A stretch of 15,125 bases of DNA. It comes from Chlamydiia bacterium. GTDB lineage: Bacteria > Chlamydiota > Chlamydiia > Chlamydiales > FEN-1388. The translations under genes were made by a program, and so were the position numbers. Below the pieces are notes generated by a model. That model worked only from the letters and a program-made list of their open reading frames with translations, made no database searches and was not told the DNA's origin. The DNA lies in NCBI GenBank assembly GCA_003170575.1, contig PMZB01000123.1:1-15125 (forward strand), read 5' to 3'. Shown piece by piece: positions 7,056 to 14,812 of the stretch (position 1 is the first letter of the stretch; every line of letters begins with the position of its first letter).

Positions 7056-8303
7056 ATGCCTCGAGATATCCCCGTAGGTAATGGAACGCTGCTTGTCACT
7101 TTTGATAAGTTTTACAAGTTGCGCGACCTCTATTTCCCTCATGTGGGCCAGGAAAATCACACGAAAAGTTCTCGTATTGGTGTCTGGGTGAACGGGGCCT
7201 TTTCGTGGGTCTCTGATGGGTGGACCATATCAAGGAACTATCTTGAAAAGGACAGTATAACGTCTCTTGTCACAGATGTTTCCTTGCTCAACGAGTCATT
7301 GAAGCTTAAAATTGCGGCCAATGATGTGGTCGATTTTCACGAGAACATTTACCTTAAAAAACTCACCTTTCAGAACCTCTCAGATAGTCCTCAAGAGGTT
7401 CGCCTTTTTATAACCCATGATTTTGAAATTTATGGGAATGATGTTGGGGATACTGCTGCCTTTCGCCCAGAGAACAATTCGCTTCTTCACTACAAAAAAG
7501 ATCGGTATTTTCTGATCAATACTTTTGCTCATGGAAAATTTGGCATTGACTATTTTGCTACAGGAAACAAGAAAAAGGAGAGCTTTGAAGGAACCTGGAG
7601 AGATGCTGAGGATGGGGTTTTAAGTAAAAATCCAATCGCACAAGGCTCTGTTGATTCAGTTTTTGGAATTCACTTTAGGATCCCTCCAAAGAGTTTTGAC
7701 ACATGCTACTATTGGATTGCAGCGGGGAAAAATTGGACTGAGGTAAAGGAGCTCAATGAAACAGTACAAAAAAGGACTCCAGAACTCTTTTTCAAACGTA
7801 CTTTTGATTATTGGAAGTTGTGGGTGGGAAAAGAGTCTTGGATCAAAAACCTTCTCCCAGACCTCTTGTATCGCTTGTACCAAAGAAGTCTTCTTGTAGC
7901 TCGCACCCAGATGAATACGTGTGGAAGCATTATTGCGGCAAATGATTCAGATGTTATTCAGTTCAATCGGGACACCTATTGTTACATGTGGCCTAGAGAC
8001 GGAGCTCTTGTAGCATATGCACTGGACCTTGCCGGGTATCCAATCACTTCGCATTTTTACGATTTCTGTGGGAAGATCATCGAAAAAGACGGGTACTTTC
8101 TTCATAAATATACCCCTTCTGGTTCGTTGGCAAGCTCCTGGCATCCTTGGGTACTAGAAGGGAAGGAGCAGCTTCCCATTCAGGAAGATGAGACTGCGCT
8201 TGTGATATGGGGCTTGTGGCATCACTATCAAAAGTATAAAGATGTGGAGTACCTTTTAAACCCCTTTATAGACCGCTTATCAAGCGTGCAGCGGACTTCA
8301 TGA
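7056..8303 (+). CDS. GH15 glucoamylase-like protein, N-terminal portion (frame interrupted)
   Basis: This frame encodes the N-terminal beta-sandwich domain (about 1-240) and the first part of the (alpha/alpha)6 barrel of a GH15 enzyme (glucoamylase/glucodextranase-like). These hydrolyse terminal glucose units from alpha-glucans. Family blocks include YMWPRDGALVAYALDLAGY (from 310), DGYFLHKYTPSGSLASSWHP and LPIQEDETALVIWGLWHHY. After residue 402 the frame runs into unrelated residues (PFIDRLSSVQRTS) and stops. In the -1 frame the DNA continues as PLYRPLIKRAADFMMNYRD, exactly what the family has next. The general acid and base both lie in the second part, so this portion alone cannot be catalytic. 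It starts 9 nt after azoR with a weak TAGG ribosome binding site. Confidence 0.85.
   Translation: MPRDIPVGNGTLLVTFDKFYKLRDLYFPHVGQENHTKSSRIGVWVNGAFSWVSDGWTISRNYLEKDSITSLVTDVSLLNESLKLKIAANDVVDFHENIYLKKLTFQNLSDSPQEVRLFITHDFEIYGNDVGDTAAFRPENNSLLHYKKDRYFLINTFAHGKFGIDYFATGNKKKESFEGTWRDAEDGVLSKNPIAQGSVDSVFGIHFRIPPKSFDTCYYWIAAGKNWTEVKELNETVQKRTPELFFKRTFDYWKLWVGKESWIKNLLPDLLYRLYQRSLLVARTQMNTCGSIIAANDSDVIQFNRDTYCYMWPRDGALVAYALDLAGYPITSHFYDFCGKIIEKDGYFLHKYTPSGSLASSWHPWVLEGKEQLPIQEDETALVIWGLWHHYQKYKDVEYLLNPFIDRLSSVQRTS
8255..8261 (+). other. Candidate -1 ribosomal frameshift site T TTA AAC
   Basis: In the GH15 reading frame the codons are CTT TTA AAC CCC, giving the canonical X XXY YYZ heptamer T TTA AAC. 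A -1 slip here joins residue 402 directly to the -1 frame (PLYRPLIKRAADFM) and yields one ~655-residue enzyme. A 5-bp hairpin CGCTT-ATC-AAGCG (8274-8286) starts 12 nt downstream, and a Shine-Dalgarno-like GGAG (8246-8249) lies 5 nt upstream; both have non-ideal spacing. The alternative is a one-base deletion in the AAA or CCCC run. Confidence 0.5.
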
Positions 8304-9022
8304 TGAATTATAGGGATCTTAAAACGGGACTTCCCCTTCCAAGCTATGACCTGTGGGAAGAAAATCATGGCATCTCCACCTTTACTGTTGCTGCGGTTTA
8401 TGGTGGGCTGATGGCTGCAGCTTCCTTCACAGAGATGTTTGGAGAGGCAGAGCTTGCTGAAGGTTATCGAGAAGGGGCTCTTCGAATGCGCGGCGCCATG
8501 GACAAGTATTTGTATCTCGAGAAAGAGGAACGTTTTGCGCGAATGATCCGGTGGAATAAGGGAAAACTTGAGGTAGATGCCACTCTTGATGCGAGCTTAT
8601 ATGGGATTTTCGCTTTTGGCGCATATCCTGCGGATGATGAAAGAGTAGAAAAAACCATGCGGCAGGTGCGTGAAAAACTGTGGAATAAAACGTCTGGAGG
8701 AGTCGCTCGCTATGAAAATGATTCCTACTATCGCGTTGAAGAAGGTTCTGGCAATCCCTGGTTTGTGACAACGCTGTGGTTAGCTCAATATTATATAGCT
8801 GCTGCAAAAAAGAAGGAAGACCTGAAGAAAGCTCTTGATCTTTTAAACTGGGTAGCTGCACACGCCCTTCCAAGCGGCATTTTGGCAGAACAAGTCAATC
8901 CCCAAACAAATGAACCTCTTTCAGTCTCCCCTCTGACCTGGAGCCATGGAACGTACATCGCAACCATTCATGATTATCTTAATAAGAAACTTTATTTTTC
9001 CTCGATCGCTAAGGAACGATAA
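8300..9022 (+). CDS. GH15 glucoamylase-like protein, C-terminal catalytic portion
   Basis: This frame carries the rest of the (alpha/alpha)6 barrel: TGLPLPSYDLWEENHGISTF with the general acid Glu (residue 20 or 21 of this segment), FTVAAVYGGL, LDASLYGIFAFGAYP, GNPWFVTTLWLAQYY and ILAEQVNP with the general base Glu197. It ends with LSVSPLTWSHGTYI. Homologous sequence begins well before the ATG at 8300 (frame open through 8261), so it is the second half of the upstream gene rather than an independent one. Its ATG overlaps the first part's TGA as ATGA (8300-8303), so separate translation by termination-reinitiation is a third possibility besides frameshifting or a broken gene. There is no strong ribosome binding site. 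The last 31 nt overlap the 3' end of the opposite-strand gene. Confidence 0.85.
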   Translation: MMNYRDLKTGLPLPSYDLWEENHGISTFTVAAVYGGLMAAASFTEMFGEAELAEGYREGALRMRGAMDKYLYLEKEERFARMIRWNKGKLEVDATLDASLYGIFAFGAYPADDERVEKTMRQVREKLWNKTSGGVARYENDSYYRVEEGSGNPWFVTTLWLAQYYIAAAKKKEDLKKALDLLNWVAAHALPSGILAEQVNPQTNEPLSVSPLTWSHGTYIATIHDYLNKKLYFSSIAKER

Positions 9023-12000
9023 AATCTTTGGATTTCGTCTATGTATGGCTGTAGATTATCTGGCAGTGGGTTTTTGTATATTGGGTGTGGAAAGAGAGTT
9101 GTGTTGGAATAGTTTCCCAATTGATCAAACGAAAGGATCATATAAAAGATTGCTTTCGTAGCATAGCTGAAAGTGGGGATTTCAGCAAAAGGGCGGTCTG
9201 CTTGTTCGATTGCTACCTCATGTCTAATAGAAAAGCCATTAGGGTCTTGGCTTATCGAAGAATATATGAATGGCTGAAGATGAGGCTCGCTCACATGTGT
9301 TAGAGCAGTATTGACAAGGTTTTGTAGATACGATCGATCAGAAACAAACGGTATCAATTTTTGAATGATGGGAGAGATATCATTCTGGTTGTCAACTGTT
9401 TCATTTAAAAGGTCAATATATATACCAGTGTTTCCAAGATCGGGTCGTAGCACAGGCATAATGGTCTTGGCAAGAGTGTCTCCATTCAGGCAAACCCATG
9501 ATCCGCTCAGGGATGCTTTCATTTTTTCAACCTTTTCTTGATCTATACCTTCCCACTGCACAGCTTTGAGACTCATATCCACAAGCCATAAGGCATCATC
9601 CTTAAAAGTAAACATACGTTCCCAGGTTATATGTTCAGAAGTATCCCTTCTGTCGCCATCTATGAACATTGTCCTCGTCGATATGTTTTTTTGTGTGATT
9701 GTATAGGTTCCATTGTTGTGTAGTTCAACGCAAACTGGGAGATTCGAATGTCGTAACGGGCCTTCATCTTCCAAAGAGGGTAATTCAGATCTACAAATCG
9801 TAACTGCTTTGACAGGGGTGGCAGTCAAATATTGAGCTCCTGCAGTTGCTAGATTGAAAAAGAATTTCTTCCTTGGGTGCGTGCTGGTTGAATGCCATTC
9901 GAGTACGTTATTTATCATTTGAGATCGTGCATTATGATCGAGATCTCCGATCATATCGCAAAGAACATGGAATGAAGAGGAACCTGGTTCACTGATTTCT
10001 GAATGGCCGACAAGCTTTATATTTTCTGCGAAACGTTCGAAATCTTTCGCAACATTCATGGGATTAAAAAAATCTGCACTAATCAAACGGGCCGGAGGAC
10101 ACTGCCATGATGAGTTAAAACTATTCGGGAAAATAGTCTTTTGAGGTAACCGAAAGTGGGGTTCAGAAAAAAGCGGGGAACCTTTTGCAGAACAGATAAT
10201 ACCATAATCTTGGAAGGTTAACTCCACATCCCAGTTCAAAGGCTTTACTTTTTGCTCCATTTGTCGTTCAAAATGATCTTTATGATCATCAGTAACTGTC
10301 GAAGCAAGTTTCAAACATAGACTAGGGTCCCTCTCTTCCACTCCGATGCAATTTTTAAGTATCTCATGAGTCCATGTTCCCCCATATGTGTGTGCAAGGT
10401 AATGAGTCATAGGAGTCCAAAACTCCGCTCTTTGCACAAGTCTTGAATATCTACGTATTGATGGAGCAACAGCGGGTGAGGATTGGAAAAGTGCCTCTAA
10501 ATCTATGTTAGGAGCGTGTTGTTGAGGGTCTGCTCCCATGGCTAATAACTGTTGCCAGTTTAGAGGCGATTGCCAAATCATTTTCTTGAGCAAACACTCA
10601 GAGAATGGTTTTTGGAGTATAGAGGATGTCCATGCAGTATCTGCTGTTAGCAAATGTGTACCTTTGGCTTGGCTTATACAGATCCTTATTGGATTTCCCT
10701 GACCGTCAAGAGTAGTATGGATTTGTCCCTCTATCGATCCAATCTTTCCCTTTCGATCAACCCCTTGTATGTAACAGAAGACATGATCAGATGCATCTCT
10801 TGGTACAATAACTATTTGTGCACATGCAGGCTTCATAAAGGAATTGCTCAATCGCATGTACTCTTCACTCGCCGCAACTAAAATCCCTCGAATACGTGCA
10901 GTAAGGGGATCATTTCCTTTAATCCATTGCATTAGTGCTTTTTCACTTTCTGGAGTAGAGGGGGTGATACTTTTGACGCCAAAATGTGAGAGCAGATCAA
11001 AGATTGTTATGTTTGGAATAAATTCATTGGGCTGCTTACATGTAGTTTGCAGCCACCATTGGCAAGAATCCTTCTTTTTCAAAAATGAAGGCACAATGCT
11101 ATCCATATCAGGGTGACGAAAAGCTAAGGAAGCAGTTTCAGCAAGATAAAACTTCTTTGACCCTGTTAGTAATGCATGAAGCTCTGTTCCGTTGACAGCA
11201 CTTTCCGGCGGTAATTTGATAGGTTCGTCCTGAGCAGAAAGACTCATGTGCCCCAGCTCGCCGTCGAAGTTTATAGAGCAGGTAACGCTCCACGAAACTG
11301 CTTTTGTTCTTTCGGAATCAATCTCAATTTTTTTGTTCCAAGAGGAAGTCGAAGATAATTTTATTAAAATAGATTTCCGATTTACCCAAAAAGAGGTTTC
11401 TGGCGTATGTGTCCAACGTATAGTTTCTTTTTGACCAACCCACTCCTCAATAGCGTTTGTAATTGTTTGGAGAAAGGAAGGCTGGCAACAGAGAATGATA
11501 CTTCGCAGCTTTTTTACCTCAGGCACGCAGCATGCTTGGCTCTGAATGAGTGAAAGTACCTTTTGAGGGTCATTCAGTGAATTAAGCGCGGGTTGATCTA
11601 GGGAATGGAGGCATTTCAAGTGGGAGTACAGAGTACATAAAAGAGTATCGGTATTTACAGCCTCGTTTTGTATGTAGACATTCTTATTTTGCTGCATATA
11701 AGCAAAAAAAGCGTTCACAGCTTCTTCTAAAGGAAGAGAAAACAGCATCATGGCAAGGCGATGGCATGGAAGAATCTGCTTAATATAGGAGAGAATTCTT
11801 TTTCTGATTTTAAGGGACTCATGACAAACCAAGTGGGATAGGAATATTCCGGGTTCTCGTATTGAGAGCGCCCCAAACTGCAAGTAGTCATATAGATCTT
11901 GAAGAGCTTCAGTAAGGCAGCACACTTCCCGTTGCTGTATGGATGTCGGGTCTCTTGGGGTGGGTAAGGTTGCTTCTGCAATAGAAGCTATTTTCTGATT

Positions 12001-12123
12001 GTTAACCCAAAGATCAATCGATCTTTCGTCAGATAACTGAAGACGTGAGTAAAAATGGGTTGACGCTTGGGCCAGAATAGAAATGAACTGGTCCCTAAAG
12101 GGAACGTATGAACACTCAGCCAT
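8992..12123 (-). CDS. Large protein of unknown family (1043 residues)
   Basis: I do not recognise this protein. It has no signal peptide and no obvious membrane segments, and is rich in Ser, Leu and Gln, so it looks soluble. The N-terminal ~230 residues look helical (for example EVCCLTEALQDLYDYLQF). Two later segments look like beta-rich counterparts: VSWSVTCSINFDGELG (277-291) and LNWDVELTFQDYG (629-641), a possible internal duplication. WQQLLAMGADPQQHAPN (523-539) resembles a single ankyrin-like unit. The ATG at 12121-12123 is preceded by a perfect AGGAGG with a 3-nt spacer, so it is a well-translated gene rather than a relic. It begins 21 nt after the MBL hydrolase stop and is probably cotranscribed with it. 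Possible effector or structural protein; no function can be claimed. Confidence 0.85.
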   Translation of the reverse strand: MAECSYVPFRDQFISILAQASTHFYSRLQLSDERSIDLWVNNQKIASIAEATLPTPRDPTSIQQREVCCLTEALQDLYDYLQFGALSIREPGIFLSHLVCHESLKIRKRILSYIKQILPCHRLAMMLFSLPLEEAVNAFFAYMQQNKNVYIQNEAVNTDTLLCTLYSHLKCLHSLDQPALNSLNDPQKVLSLIQSQACCVPEVKKLRSIILCCQPSFLQTITNAIEEWVGQKETIRWTHTPETSFWVNRKSILIKLSSTSSWNKKIEIDSERTKAVSWSVTCSINFDGELGHMSLSAQDEPIKLPPESAVNGTELHALLTGSKKFYLAETASLAFRHPDMDSIVPSFLKKKDSCQWWLQTTCKQPNEFIPNITIFDLLSHFGVKSITPSTPESEKALMQWIKGNDPLTARIRGILVAASEEYMRLSNSFMKPACAQIVIVPRDASDHVFCYIQGVDRKGKIGSIEGQIHTTLDGQGNPIRICISQAKGTHLLTADTAWTSSILQKPFSECLLKKMIWQSPLNWQQLLAMGADPQQHAPNIDLEALFQSSPAVAPSIRRYSRLVQRAEFWTPMTHYLAHTYGGTWTHEILKNCIGVEERDPSLCLKLASTVTDDHKDHFERQMEQKVKPLNWDVELTFQDYGIICSAKGSPLFSEPHFRLPQKTIFPNSFNSSWQCPPARLISADFFNPMNVAKDFERFAENIKLVGHSEISEPGSSSFHVLCDMIGDLDHNARSQMINNVLEWHSTSTHPRKKFFFNLATAGAQYLTATPVKAVTICRSELPSLEDEGPLRHSNLPVCVELHNNGTYTITQKNISTRTMFIDGDRRDTSEHITWERMFTFKDDALWLVDMSLKAVQWEGIDQEKVEKMKASLSGSWVCLNGDTLAKTIMPVLRPDLGNTGIYIDLLNETVDNQNDISPIIQKLIPFVSDRSYLQNLVNTALTHVSEPHLQPFIYSSISQDPNGFSIRHEVAIEQADRPFAEIPTFSYATKAIFYMILSFDQLGNYSNTTLFPHPIYKNPLPDNLQPYIDEIQRFYRSLAIEEK

Positions 12124-12144
12124 ATTCCTCCTAAAAATTTCTTA

Positions 12145-12771
12145 TTACTTCTCTTGTATCTTGATCATCCAGCTCTTTTCTCGCCCAATAGTTGTGGAGG
12201 GGCCATGACCTGGGTATACAACCGTTTCTTCGGGAAGCAAAGAGAGCTTATGCAAAGACTCAGCCATAAGGTGGGAATCGGAGAAAGGAAAATCACATCT
12301 GCCATAAGTGCCGCGAAACAGAGTGTCCCCGGAAAATAGAGCATTCTCTTCCGCATTATAGAAGCAACAGCTTCCAGGAGAATGGCCTGGTGTATGAATC
12401 ACAGTCCATATGCTTTCTCCACAGGATAAGGAGTCCTTATCGCGGAGTAAAAACGTAGGGGTAACTGCCTCGCACTTGATCCACAGGTCTATTTTGTCTT
12501 TCCCAGGTTGCTCAAGATTTGGGGCGTCAAGCGCAGATATCGCAACAGGGACGTGGAAGGTATCTACGAGTTTTTTACAGCCAGCAAAATGATCTAGGTG
12601 GGAATGGGTGATCCAGATAGCTTTCAGGGAGAGAAGTTCCTCTGAGAGAAAAGAACAAACCTCTTTTTCGCAGGATGGCCCTGGATCTATGACAACAGCT
12701 TCCCCGGCTGAAACAAGCACGTACGTATTATTTGCAAGAGGGCCTGAAGGGAAACATTCAATCAGGAACAA
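12145..12771 (-). CDS. Metallo-beta-lactamase-fold hydrolase (glyoxalase II-like)
   Basis: The 208-residue protein has the full metal-binding set: THSHLDH (His56, His58, Asp60, His61), TPGHSPGS (His130), SGDTLF (Asp149) and YPGHGP (His189). Length and order match small glyoxalase II-like MBL hydrolases, usually thioester hydrolases; the substrate here is unknown. The frame is open from 12924, but that would translate through a tRNA gene. The chosen start is TTG at 12769-12771, with AGAGAGG 6 nt upstream, giving MFLIECFPSGPLANNTY, which fits the family N-terminus. A TTG at 12790-12792 is the alternative and lacks a ribosome binding site. The gene lies 46 nt after the tRNA-Arg 3' end and 21 nt before the 1043-residue gene on the same strand. 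Confidence 0.88.
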   Translation of the reverse strand: MFLIECFPSGPLANNTYVLVSAGEAVVIDPGPSCEKEVCSFLSEELLSLKAIWITHSHLDHFAGCKKLVDTFHVPVAISALDAPNLEQPGKDKIDLWIKCEAVTPTFLLRDKDSLSCGESIWTVIHTPGHSPGSCCFYNAEENALFSGDTLFRGTYGRCDFPFSDSHLMAESLHKLSLLPEETVVYPGHGPSTTIGREKSWMIKIQEK

Positions 12772-12777
12772 TGGATG

Positions 12778-12784
12778 CCTCTCT
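12778..12784 (-). promoter_or_regulatory. Ribosome binding site deciding the MBL hydrolase start
   Basis: AGAGAGG on the minus strand lies 6 nt upstream of the TTG at 12769-12771. It is the only good Shine-Dalgarno match between the tRNA 3' end and the conserved protein sequence. Confidence 0.6.
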
Positions 12785-12817
12785 ATCCTCAAAAAATCAC
12801 AACGGGATGCCTCGCAA

Positions 12818-12891
12818 CGCACTGGAGAGGATTCGAACCTCTGACCTTCTGGTTCGTAGCCAGATACTCTATCCAACTGAGCTACCAGTGC
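12818..12891 (-). tRNA. tRNA-Arg (anticodon ACG)
   Basis: A complete 74-nt cloverleaf. The acceptor stem GCACTGG pairs with CCAGTGC and the discriminator base is G. The D arm contains GCTCAGTTGGATAGAG. The anticodon stem TCTGG/CCAGA has the loop CTACGAA, giving anticodon ACG (12855-12857). The T arm is AGAGG-TTCGAAT-CCTCT. The 3' CCA is not encoded (TTG follows), so it must be added post-transcriptionally. A34 would need deamination to inosine to read CGU/CGC/CGA. No terminator separates it from the MBL hydrolase gene 46 nt downstream. Confidence 0.97.
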
Positions 12892-12928
12892 AAAAGAAAG
12901 AACAATGGTAGCATACTTGATCATTTTC

Positions 12929-12957
12929 TTTACTTGTAATACATTTTTTGATAAAAT
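12929..12957 (+). promoter_or_regulatory. Sigma-70-type promoter for the POT-family transporter
   Basis: TTTACT (12929-12934; 4 of 6 match to TTGACA) and TAAAAT (12952-12957; 5 of 6 match to TATAAT) are separated by exactly 17 nt. They sit 27 nt ahead of the GTG start, leaving a short leader. The same spacer must drive the divergent tRNA-Arg unit; a weak TATGCT lies at 12910-12915 on the minus strand. Confidence 0.5.
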
Positions 12958-12984
12958 GTCCTCTTTTGTTTAAGGAAAATCTTT

Positions 12985-14292
12985 GTGAATCGAGAAAATT
13001 CAGCCGCCACTGCTTCTCTTGGGTTTAGGGGTCGGCTTTACAGTCTTATAGCAGCCGTTTTGACAGTAGGGCTGGCATCCTATTTTGTAGCTCCTATGCT
13101 GCCCATTTTTTGCGTCGAGACGGTGGCCCGAGGCGGTCTTGGATGGTCGCGCACCGATGCATGCTCTTTGTATGGCACCTACATGTTGATTGCACATATT
13201 GCTCCTTTTATAGGGGGAATTTTCGCTGACGTTTTGTTTGGGCATATAGCATCGATGTTGCTCGGCTATCTTTTTGCAGGGTATGGGATAGTTCTTCTCT
13301 GGTTTTTCCCGGAAACAATGATGGTGCCAGGTTTTCTTTTGTATGGCCTAGGCACTGGCTGCGTGAAAGTGGGTTTGGCAACAGCTGTAGGTACACTTTG
13401 TTCAGGGCCCTTCTCTGACCAAAGGAACAAGGCATATGAGTATCACTACTTTGTCTCTTGCATTGGCTTTATCGTGGGAAATTTTTTCTCAAACCTGTTC
13501 TACGATCTTTGGGGAATGAAAACCCTTTTTATTATTGGGTCTGTCGCTGTGCTGGTAAGCCTGATTTTTTACCTTTGCTGCCGGCCAAGAACCTTCAAAC
13601 AATCTGTTCCTAAGGAAGAGGAGAGCGGGAGCCTTAAGGAAATAAGTATACCCTGGATGCTTTTGGGGGGTCTTTTAGGAATTAGTATCCTTTATTTTGC
13701 TTGCGGCTATCAGCTCAACTCCTCTCTCTCCATTTATCTCTTCCAACAAGTAGATAGAGTTGTGTTTGGATGGGCTGTGCCTGCCCTCTGGTTTATCGTA
13801 TTTGGCTATATCGTAATGATTGCCCTCTCGCCGCTTCGACGAAAATTGTGGGAGCCTTTTGAACGCACGATTTCTTTTATTGAGCCGGTAAAACTTGGAG
13901 TGGGATTAGCGCTTCTTGGCATAGGCTTCGCGCTCTTTTCAGGGTGCGCTGCATTCCCGGAAAATTTGGGGAAAGGCCCTGTCCTCCTCCTCCTGCTTCT
14001 TGGAATGGGAGTATTTTTTATTTCTGACGCGCATGTGCGGCCTCTTCTTTTTTCCTCCGCAACAAAGTTTGCTCCTCAGAAGTATCGCACCATTGCTTCA
14101 GCAGTCGTTTATAGCACGGTTGGGTTAGGAGGAAAACTGGCGGGGTTTCTTGCAGGAGGCTCTGACATGTTCGGGTTTGCCTGGCTTTTCTCGATCTGTG
14201 CGGCTATAAGCGGATTCTCTTGTGTTGCAACGCTTCTTTTGTGGAAATGGCATGCAAAGCGCTCGCCCCAGCTCGAGGAAGCCTCAGCATAG
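12985..14292 (+). CDS. POT/PTR2-like MFS transporter (proton-dependent peptide transporter family)
   Basis: The 435-residue inner-membrane protein has about 12 hydrophobic segments (roughly 18-42, 62-84, 90-108, 114-136, 152-174, 178-198, 224-242, 262-281, 303-322, 332-347, 366-388, 396-420). GGIFADVLFGHIASMLLGY (77-95) corresponds to the MFS loop 2-3 motif in POT form. YEYHYFVSCIGFIVGN and VRPLLFSSATKFAPQKYRTI resemble the POT mid-protein and TM10-11 signatures. POT members import di- and tripeptides with protons, a likely nutrient route for an intracellular bacterium. The ExxER motif of TM1 used in proton coupling is not present, so the substrate or coupling may differ. The GTG at 12985 has AAGGA 8 nt upstream and a good promoter. 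Its last 184 nt overlap the opposing Nudix frame. Confidence 0.8.
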   Translation: MNRENSAATASLGFRGRLYSLIAAVLTVGLASYFVAPMLPIFCVETVARGGLGWSRTDACSLYGTYMLIAHIAPFIGGIFADVLFGHIASMLLGYLFAGYGIVLLWFFPETMMVPGFLLYGLGTGCVKVGLATAVGTLCSGPFSDQRNKAYEYHYFVSCIGFIVGNFFSNLFYDLWGMKTLFIIGSVAVLVSLIFYLCCRPRTFKQSVPKEEESGSLKEISIPWMLLGGLLGISILYFACGYQLNSSLSIYLFQQVDRVVFGWAVPALWFIVFGYIVMIALSPLRRKLWEPFERTISFIEPVKLGVGLALLGIGFALFSGCAAFPENLGKGPVLLLLLLGMGVFFISDAHVRPLLFSSATKFAPQKYRTIASAVVYSTVGLGGKLAGFLAGGSDMFGFAWLFSICAAISGFSCVATLLLWKWHAKRSPQLEEASA

Positions 14293-14771
14293 GTGTAAGG
14301 GACTTGCGTAATATTCTTTTCTAGGACGTCTCCTTGGTCAGTGTGGAGGATTGTACCTTCAAAAAAGAGAGAAGGATCCAAAACCATCATTATCACTTCG
14401 CGGATAAATCCAATAAGCGGTTGGCGATAAAGATTTTCCACTGGGACCCAGAAAAGGTCTCCCTCATCGCACGGCAAAAGAGTTCCCTCGTTCTTCTCTG
14501 CCGTATAGACAAAAAGAAGCCACAAAGAATCTTTTCCCTCAAGAATAGTTTTTAAAATGCCTTTAAGGCGCATATTCTCTACATCGAGGCCAGTTTCCTC
14601 TTTCACTTCGCGGAAACACGAAGCGCGAATATCTTCTGCAAAATCTGTTTTCCCGCCCACGCCAGTACATAGGCCTTTCATGGGTTCCTTGTTCCTTCTC
14701 AGAATAAGGACTTTATTTTCTCGTCTATCAAAAAGGAAGCAGACGTTCCCTGTTGTAATCTTTTTGTTCAT
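14109..14771 (-). CDS. Nudix hydrolase (MutT/8-oxo-dGTPase-like) with antisense-encoded tail
   Basis: The 220-residue frame contains a perfect Nudix box, G-x5-E-x7-REVxEExG-L, at residues 40-62 (GKTDFAED, REVKEETGL), which binds Mg and cleaves nucleoside diphosphate derivatives. TGNVCFLFDRRENKVLILRR and LLFVYTAEKNEG resemble the MutT-type 7,8-dihydro-8-oxoguanine triphosphatases, so removal of oxidised nucleotides is likely; the substrate is not proven. Homology-like sequence ends near residue 160. Residues 161-220 (proline/serine-rich end) are encoded antisense to the 3' end of the transporter gene, an unusual 184-bp convergent overlap. The ATG at 14769-14771 has AAGGAG at a long 14-nt spacing. 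It lies 41 nt downstream of the partial gene on the same strand. Confidence 0.88.
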   Translation of the reverse strand: MNKKITTGNVCFLFDRRENKVLILRRNKEPMKGLCTGVGGKTDFAEDIRASCFREVKEETGLDVENMRLKGILKTILEGKDSLWLLFVYTAEKNEGTLLPCDEGDLFWVPVENLYRQPLIGFIREVIMMVLDPSLFFEGTILHTDQGDVLEKNITQVPYTYAEASSSWGERFACHFHKRSVATQENPLIAAQIEKSQANPNMSEPPARNPASFPPNPTVL

Positions 14772-14812
14772 GGCGTAAAACTTTGCTCCTTTTCACAAGG
14801 AAAATCCTTCTT

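Noticed and set aside
8427..8873. 148-codon frame antisense to the GH15 C-terminal part
   Set aside because: No recognisable protein features; it lies entirely inside conserved GH15 sequence.
12772..12924. N-terminal extension of the MBL hydrolase across the tRNA
   Set aside because: The residues are a translation of tRNA-Arg; a tRNA gene cannot be coding, and a better start with a ribosome binding site exists at 12771.
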